This document shows positions 6,001-8,757 of a stretch of DNA of 8,757 nucleotides, one piece after another (positions within the stretch are counted from its first letter, which is position 1; the number at the start of each line of letters is the position of its first letter). This DNA is from Methylococcaceae bacterium (GTDB taxonomy: Bacteria; Pseudomonadota; Gammaproteobacteria; Methylococcales; Methylomonadaceae), in NCBI GenBank assembly GCA_003155565.1, contig PMDM01000404.1, positions 655-9,411 of the forward strand, read 5' to 3'. The position numbers and the translations under genes were made by a program. The notes beneath the pieces were generated by a model. That model searched no databases. It was given only the letters and a program-made list of their open reading frames with translations, and had not been told where the DNA came from.

Positions 6001-8757
6001 TGCGGTGACCCACTTCAGCAATTGCCGCCGAGTAATAAACAAGCGCACCAAGGTGGTGACGATAGCATCTATCATTCGCCATGCTTGTTGTGCCAGTAAG
6101 GTCAACGCCACCAAACTGTTGCCGATTGCCCATATTACATTCTCTGCCATTGTGCGCAGATGGGTGTACAGCGAGATACCTCGACGAGGCGAGGTGAACC
6201 CATCCATGATCGCCAGAACAACAGGAAATGCCAATGCAGTCAGCACAAACCCGATCAGTAGCAACTGTGGTGCATTGGGGATTGCCCAGGTAGCTACAAG
6301 CGCAAAAAAGGCTCCCGGAGCCGAAAGGGATCGACGTAAATTGTCGAGCATTTTCCAACGCCCGATTGTGGGCATACCTTTGCCGCGAGGGCCAAAAATC
6401 CAGGGTAAGAGCTGCCAATCGCCACGAACCCAACGGTGTTCCCGCGATGCCGCAACCCCGGCGTGAGAAGGAAATTCTTCGAAAAACTCGATATCACTCA
6501 CCAGCGCACACCGTGCGAAGACACTTTCGAACAAGTCATGGCTGAGTTGCGTATTCTCTGGCACACGCCCAGCCAACGCAGCTTCGAACGTGTCTACGTG
6601 ATACAGTCCTTTACCGCTGTATGTGCCGAGTGCGAATAGATCTTGATAGAGTTCGGATACCGAGCTGGAGTATGCGTCGGTGCCGGAAGCACCTGCAAAA
6701 ATCTGGTGAAACATTGAATGTTCCTGCCGATGCGGCAGGGTCGGCGTCACACGTGGCTGGAAGATCCCATAACCATCGACAACACACTGGGCAATCGGAT
6801 CGAACACAGGCTGGTTCAACGGATGGGCAGCTACACCGACCAATTGAGATACAACCCCCATGGGTAACTTCGTGTCGGCATCTAGGGTTATGACATAACA
6901 GACTCCAGGTGGCGCGGTTGCTGGCTTGCCATCAATCGGCAGAAAAGAGGTATCGGTAGCGCCACGTAACAGACGGTTGAACTCGTGTAACTTGCCACGT
7001 TTGCGTTCCCACCCCATCCACTTGCCTTCACTGGGATTCCACAAGCGTTTACGGTGGAACACAAAGAATCGTTGCCCACCGTACTTGGCATTGAGTGCAA
7101 TTACAGCGGTGGCGGCTATATTCAGCAACCGGTCATCCTTCGGCATCGTTTCCAATTCCGCATCGTTCCAATCGGATAACAGGGCAAAGCGTACATGGCT
7201 GTCTGGATTGGACAGATAGCGAATCTCCATCTGTTCGATCTGCTCCTTTACCCCAGCTACGCTGACGAACATTGTGGGTACGACGACGAATGTGCTTAGC
7301 GTTTCAGGTACGCCATCTTTCAGGGCTAGCCGTGGTAGATGACGTGGCGGAAGACCGCCAATGATAAATCGGTTCATCAAGCCAACGGCAATGTCCGATG
7401 CGGGGAACATACTGAACAGCGCAAGAAGGAACAACTGAAACTCAGTAAGACCCGCAGTTAAACTTGCGCTCAATGGAAGCGCAAGCAGCAACAATGTCAA
7501 CAAAATGAGACTGCCCACGTAAGCAAGACCCGCATGGGTTACATAAACACGTAGTAGGCTTTGTTTGAACGAAGGTCGATAACCAACTTCTTGTTCGAAC
7601 ACATAACGGCCTGTACCAATCAAATAGTAGCCTGGTTCTTGCTTCTGCTGTCGTCCGTTTTCAATGGAATGCTCGTTGGAATGCTGAACCTTGGTTATCA
7701 CTTTGCGGGCGATCTCCAACTCCGAATGCGGAGAGCGCTTTGCGAGATCCTCTACCGCGTGGCGGTAACGATCGCGGGTCAAAAAATCCATTGCTCCGTA
7801 GCCGTTATGAGTACGCAGGCACTCGTCCACTAGGCTTACGTCTTCGACGAACTGAGGCCACTCGAACGCGGAAATAGCACGCATACTGGTTATGATGTTG
7901 CGTACCGTCAGGTTATCGGCTATTTGGTCGGCGTGTTCCCGATGCACGATTTCATCTAGGCTGATGTCTTGCTCGTTCAGCCATTCATTTAGGAAATCGA
8001 GAGAGACTACTGCGCCGGGATGAGGTTCATGCAAACGTTGTAGGATTTGGACTGCGTACGCCTGGCGCAGAGTGTCGGAAGGCAATGCTGCCATAGGGGG
8101 TGGCAGGTCTGGCTTATCGGTTTGTGCGGCGATTCGTTCGACGTGATCCACAAACTCATCCGCCAGTCGACGGCTGGTTTGAGAACGCATAATGCGAACC
8201 GCCAGGCGGCGAAGATTCTCGACTAGCAAGACCCGCAGCGTAATCGGTATCGCCCAGAGTTCACCCATAGTGAGGGGCTCGATGGTTTGATAGGCCCGTA
8301 CGAAAACAGTCAGTAAGTCCGGCGCAAAACGGCTGTCGGTATGCGCTACCAATGCCCAGGCAACACCGTAGATTCGAGGATACCCAGCGAGCACGCCTTC
8401 TGCTAACTTGGGCAACTCCCGGTAATAACTTTCGGGCAAGTCGAGGTGTATGTCGGTGATTTGCTCTTCGATCACATGGAAATTATCCAGCAGCCATTCC
8501 GCCGCCGGCGTGATGGCGTGTTGCTCATGTACCGCCTTGGCGACGGCTTTATAAGCTGTCTGCAACACACGGGAATTCTCGCTTACCCGCGGGATCAGTT
8601 TTTGTCCTTCTTTTCGGCCGCTGATTTTTTGTGCTTTAGCCAAACTGACTGCATGTTTTGCTAGCCGTTCGGTACTGAACAATTCGAACCGGATGGGTGC
8701 TTCTTCACCACCCGGATGATCGACTCTACTATGTCGCCTTTGTTCTCGCCGCTTCGT
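34..8757 (-). CDS. ndvB: Cyclic beta-1,2-glucan synthase (NdvB/ChvB/Cgs family), 5'-partial at the window edge
   Basis: This is a polytopic inner-membrane enzyme that builds cyclic beta-1,2-glucan from UDP-glucose for the periplasm, where such glucans act in osmotic adaptation and host interaction. Seen directly: 2907 uninterrupted codons ending in TAA, with a GT84 domain (DAD at 626-628, REHRW at 772-776), about seven membrane segments, a glycoamylase-like/GH189 domain, two GH94-type beta-sandwiches and a GH94 catalytic domain (GDWNDG around 2587-2590). Known rhizobial and Brucella proteins have about 2830-2870 residues, so this one is somewhat longer even without its N-terminus. Start: no ATG, GTG or TTG occurs in frame between 8683 and 8757. 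The first candidate, TTG at 8680-8682, lies inside the family-like stretch APIRFELFSTERL and lacks a well-placed ribosome binding site, so I treat the gene as continuing off the edge. No frameshift or missing key residue is seen. The family call is very secure; the symbol is by homology only. Confidence 0.96.
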   Translation of the reverse strand, partial: TKRREQRRHSRVDHPGGEEAPIRFELFSTERLAKHAVSLAKAQKISGRKEGQKLIPRVSENSRVLQTAYKAVAKAVHEQHAITPAAEWLLDNFHVIEEQITDIHLDLPESYYRELPKLAEGVLAGYPRIYGVAWALVAHTDSRFAPDLLTVFVRAYQTIEPLTMGELWAIPITLRVLLVENLRRLAVRIMRSQTSRRLADEFVDHVERIAAQTDKPDLPPPMAALPSDTLRQAYAVQILQRLHEPHPGAVVSLDFLNEWLNEQDISLDEIVHREHADQIADNLTVRNIITSMRAISAFEWPQFVEDVSLVDECLRTHNGYGAMDFLTRDRYRHAVEDLAKRSPHSELEIARKVITKVQHSNEHSIENGRQQKQEPGYYLIGTGRYVFEQEVGYRPSFKQSLLRVYVTHAGLAYVGSLILLTLLLLALPLSASLTAGLTEFQLFLLALFSMFPASDIAVGLMNRFIIGGLPPRHLPRLALKDGVPETLSTFVVVPTMFVSVAGVKEQIEQMEIRYLSNPDSHVRFALLSDWNDAELETMPKDDRLLNIAATAVIALNAKYGGQRFFVFHRKRLWNPSEGKWMGWERKRGKLHEFNRLLRGATDTSFLPIDGKPATAPPGVCYVITLDADTKLPMGVVSQLVGVAAHPLNQPVFDPIAQCVVDGYGIFQPRVTPTLPHRQEHSMFHQIFAGASGTDAYSSSVSELYQDLFALGTYSGKGLYHVDTFEAALAGRVPENTQLSHDLFESVFARCALVSDIEFFEEFPSHAGVAASREHRWVRGDWQLLPWIFGPRGKGMPTIGRWKMLDNLRRSLSAPGAFFALVATWAIPNAPQLLLIGFVLTALAFPVVLAIMDGFTSPRRGISLYTHLRTMAENVIWAIGNSLVALTLLAQQAWRMIDAIVTTLVRLFITRRQLLKWVTALQAKSTTGHTLKNLIRPLGSSFTVVISAGAIVLLFNPGGIMVAAPFLLLWWLAPVVARTLSLPPRLDRAEALLPEDSVRLRLIGRHIWRFFTTFVTVEEHYLPPDNFQEDPQPVIAHRSSPTNFGLYLLSVMAARDFGWIGLMDSVVRLEATVKTLTILPRLKGHFYNWYDTQNLHILEPPYISTVDSGNLAGHLITLAQASREMLRRPLNFSTALIGLADTHQLLMVALEKITDDRRTHTVTLKELRQKIAAFGELLDKSPTDAEKWSLLWRQLKIKSDTLVDVVRSFSDERKDEKESELLAWAILLRDDIFSHTQDVDNLTPWIHFSGDLAAFAESEKQNQPTSIIWQCLSLETHLGDIGGCYRRVLNEIETSSNEALAHIDKEALLMSLRRAIEQVEMLTTRIEMLTSKLEVLFHEMDFSFLYDTSCNMFSLGYRVTEATLDPSYYDLLASEARLSSFVAIAKREVPSTHWLHLGRRVTRAAHGTVLLSWSGSMFEYLMPSLVMFTPRYSLLDQTCRLVVKRQIEYGKERGVPWGVSESAFNGRDLFFTYQYSAFGVPGLGMKRGLGDELVIAPYATALGAMYFPHDAVQNFMRLEKEGALGPYGFYEALDFTPIRLAEGQRVAVVRCYMAHHQGMSLVAFSNVVNDGAMRHRFHSAPLIQAADLLLQERIPSGADTSVIPLAHGLTEVKETLQPPVRRIPSPTSSVPSAHLLSNGRYAVMITAAGSGYSLWKNLAVTRWREDVTRDAWGSYIYLRDVTSGRVWSAGYQPTAAIPDHYEVLFAEDRVRISRTDGSMVSALEIIISPEDDAEIRRLSLTNNGTRTREIEITSYAEIVLAPMPADIAHPAFSNLFVQTEYVPQVRGLIAQRRPRVSSDPVIWVAHVLAGRRTGDGLQYETDRARFVGRGQTLREPIAVVDGRPLTNTVGSVLDPIFSLRTRVRILPGATAHVTFTTLVASSRQAILDTAEKYRNIEVFDRVSSMAWTHAQVQLHHLRTKPDEAQLFQDLANRLLYTNTSLRPTSKLMQMNTLNVTDLWRHGISGDRPIVLLRVKEPEDRIMVEQLLRAHEYWRMKGLAVDLVILNEKELSYIDHLQTLLEGMVRENQALTSHHEHESRGAIFVIRADQISVEERRLLLTAARAMLVSNRGTLAEQLLRLSRPESAYVVPKAVPTLAVDSMSLESPPLEFFNGLGGFTADGCEYVIVLDNGQWTPVPWINVIANAEFGFTVSESGSGCTWSGNSRENQLTPWSNDPVSDPPGEVFYIRDDETNELWTPTALPIRVDNTSYVIRHGQGYSRFEHVSHGIHSDLLQFVTSDDPVKISVLTLKNVSGRSRRLTVTAYLEWVLGASRTVTAQHIITELDAETGALFAYNPWDVEFGQRIAFADLAGQQTGWTCNRAEFIGRNGSLDAPVGMLSSNVLKNCVGAGLDPCAALDKVVELKSYESIELVFLLGQGSDRAHASELIQRYRATEAATTLTKVKQLWEQVLGKVQVKTPDRELDLLLNGWLLYQTLSCRMWARAGFYQVGGAFGFRDQLQDSMALAVARPDLTRAHILRAAARQFAEGDVQHWWHPPSGRGVRTRFADDRVWLPYAVAHYIKVSGDTKVLEEELPFLEGIKLGAEQDDAYFEPTRSLQQVSLFEHCARALDISLKIGSHGLPLMGSGDWNDGMNRVGNQGKGESVWMAWFLIATLSEFATVAEAYRDKERAIRWREHATKLKAAVEAEAWDGAWYRRAYFDDGTALGSATNTECRIDSIAQSWSVISGAADTERAKRAMNSVREYLVRYGDDLILLLTPPFDKTERDPGYIKSYPPGIRENGGQYTHAAIWSVIAYAMLGEGDQAAELLHMLNPINRTATRTGVYAYKVEPYVLAADIYAEPPHTRRGGWTWYTGASGWYYRAGLEWILGLKVNADKLIFDPCIPKAWRSYSIFYQHENTRYEITIENPNGVSRGITLIELDGERQSTANSIALQDDGQLHQIRVLLG
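268..1530 (-). other. GH94 phosphorylase catalytic domain (chain-length control)
   Basis: About residues 2410-2830. In Brucella Cgs this C-terminal region performs beta-1,2-glucan phosphorolysis and limits the degree of polymerisation. Hallmarks: MWARAGFYQ around W2440; FRDQLQD with D2456, a sugar-contacting Asp in GH94; SGDWNDGMN with D2587 and D2590, one of which is the general acid in the family; RENGGQYTHA with E2739 and H2746 near the phosphate site; and GWTWYTGASGWYYRAGLEW around 2808-2826. All look intact, so phosphorolysis should work. Residues 2830-2907 form a beta-rich tail typical of the GH94 C-terminus. Confidence 0.9.
1633..2445 (-). other. Second GH94-type beta-sandwich domain
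   Basis: About residues 2105-2375, starting with FFNGLGGFTADGCEYVI (G2112), then PWINVIANAEFGFTVSESG and WSNDPVSDPPGE. This is the sandwich that normally precedes the (alpha/alpha)6 catalytic barrel in GH94 enzymes. Between it and the first copy (about 1900-2100) lies an alpha/beta block with LWRHGISGDRPIVLLR and KGLAVDLVILNE, which family members share but to which I can assign no function. Confidence 0.78.
3058..3885 (-). other. First GH94-type beta-sandwich domain
   Basis: About residues 1625-1900, starting near HLLSNGRYAVMITAAGSG (L1634). The pattern of a short Gly-rich turn, alternating beta-strands, SLWKNLAVTRWRED and then YIYLRD is typical of the N-terminal beta-sandwich of GH94 phosphorylases (the old glycosyltransferase family 36 domain). 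It is expected to bind or position glucan rather than catalyse. It is the first of two related copies. Confidence 0.75.
3973..5730 (-). other. Glycoamylase-like / GH189 cyclisation domain
   Basis: About residues 1010-1595. In the Thermoanaerobacter italicus enzyme the corresponding middle domain is an anomer-retaining transglycosylase that closes the beta-1,2-glucan ring (family GH189; from memory). Signatures seen: VEEHYLPPDNFQE from 1016, STVDSGNLAG from 1103, LASEARLSSF from 1371, SGSMFEYLMP around E1418, PWGVSESAFN around E1460, GFYEALDF around E1530, and AHHQGMS with H1554-H1555, ending at LLLQERIP near 1590. E1374 and E1460 are my best candidates for acid/base and nucleophile. Residues about 1150-1370 form a variable, charged helical part inside the domain. 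Confidence 0.82.
5827..6321 (-). other. Membrane segments 3 to about 7
   Basis: Residues 813-977 hold hydrophobic stretches at about 813-830, 831-851 (LLLIGFVLTALAFPVVLAIM), 870-893, 938-957 and 959-977 (MVAAPFLLLWWLAPVVA). With segments 1-2 this gives about seven candidates, near the six or more reported for family members; the stretch at 870-907 is amphipathic and may lie at the membrane surface instead. This block follows the GT84 domain and, as in cellulose-synthase-like enzymes, could form the path for the growing chain, which is inference. Confidence 0.75.
6358..7296 (-). other. GT84 glycosyltransferase domain (chain initiation and elongation)
   Basis: This cytoplasmic domain (about residues 488-800) transfers glucose from UDP-glucose, forming beta-1,2 linkages on a glucan chain attached to the enzyme itself. 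It has the D, DxD, D, (Q/R)xxRW pattern of processive inverting transferases: D529 in LLSDWNDA, D626-A-D628 in TLDADTKLP (nucleotides 6874-6882), D755 in VSDIEFFEEFP, and R772-E-H-R775-W776 followed by VRGDWQLLPW (nucleotides around 6430-6444). The family stretches GKGLYHVDTFE and LSHDLFES precede D755. All key positions are present, so the domain should be active. Confidence 0.93.
7372..7539 (-). other. Membrane segments 1 and 2
   Basis: Two hydrophobic stretches, about residues 407-430 (rich in L, with GSLILLTLLLLALPL) and 440-462 (FQLFLLALFSMFP), are separated by a short loop. They form a hairpin placing the following GT84 domain on the cytoplasmic side, as in characterised family members. 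Boundaries were judged by eye from hydrophobicity. Confidence 0.8.
7558..8757 (-). other. N-terminal cytoplasmic helical region of the glucan synthase
   Basis: Residues 1-400 are rich in predicted helix, with no membrane segment and no recognisable catalytic motif. The stretch around W88 (AEWLLDNFHVIEEQI), followed by YYRELPKLA, GYPRIYG and GELWAIPITLR, matches what I recall as the strongly conserved N-terminal signature of cyclic glucan synthases. Its exact role is not clear from sequence. In this family the N-terminus is cytoplasmic, next to the GT84 domain, so a structural or regulatory role is likely but inferred. Confidence 0.75.

Noticed and set aside
5942..6433. Second minus-strand open frame of about 163 codons in another phase
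   Set aside because: It overlaps the GT84 end and membrane segments of the main protein in a shifted frame, with Cys/His/Arg-rich sequence lacking any domain. It gives no evidence of a frameshift, since the main frame is continuous there.
6005..6466. Plus-strand open frame of about 153 codons opposite the membrane block
   Set aside because: It lies fully antisense to the conserved glucan synthase frame, its translation resembles no family, and the overlapping minus-strand frame carries clear motifs. It is a shadow.
8683..8757. The stretch upstream of the TTG considered as a promoter/leader region
   Set aside because: It is open in the main frame and encodes family-like residues up to the edge, so it is coding sequence rather than a leader.

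Overview
The window is essentially one gene. A single unbroken reading frame on the minus strand runs from the right edge (8757) to a TAA stop at 34-36. It encodes a cyclic beta-1,2-glucan synthase of the NdvB/ChvB/Cgs type, a very large inner-membrane enzyme. The 5' end is missing. The frame stays open to the edge, and the residues before the nearest possible start codon (TTG at 8680-8682) still look like family sequence, so the true start lies outside the window. Residue numbers below count the codon at 8755-8757 as residue 1, giving 2907 visible residues.

Read from right to left (N to C terminus), the layout is: a helical cytoplasmic N-terminal region (about 1-400); two membrane segments (407-462); a family GT84 glycosyltransferase domain with D529, D626-x-D628, D755 and R772-x-x-R775-W776; a block of about five membrane segments (813-977); a GH189/glycoamylase-like cyclisation domain (about 1010-1595) containing a variable, AT-rich, charged helical stretch and a short coiled coil; two GH94-type beta-sandwich domains separated by an alpha/beta block (about 1625-2375); and a GH94 phosphorylase catalytic domain (about 2410-2830) followed by a C-terminal beta-rich tail. 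In characterised members, the GT84 part polymerises glucose from UDP-glucose into a protein-linked beta-1,2 chain, the middle domain closes the ring by transglycosylation, and the GH94 part trims the chain by phosphorolysis to set ring size. All three modules look intact here.

The host is probably a Gram-negative bacterium, most likely a member of the Pseudomonadota, because this enzyme makes a periplasmic glucan. Hand counts of 60-base lines mostly give 48-60 % GC, lower than typical for rhizobia, so a host outside the classical rhizobia is plausible but not proven. No RNA gene, mobile element, CRISPR array, second gene or convincing terminator is visible. The 33 bases beyond the stop hold nothing I can identify. 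I see no sign of an undescribed system. The points worth checking are the start site, the variable insert in the cyclisation domain and the catalytic-residue assignments.
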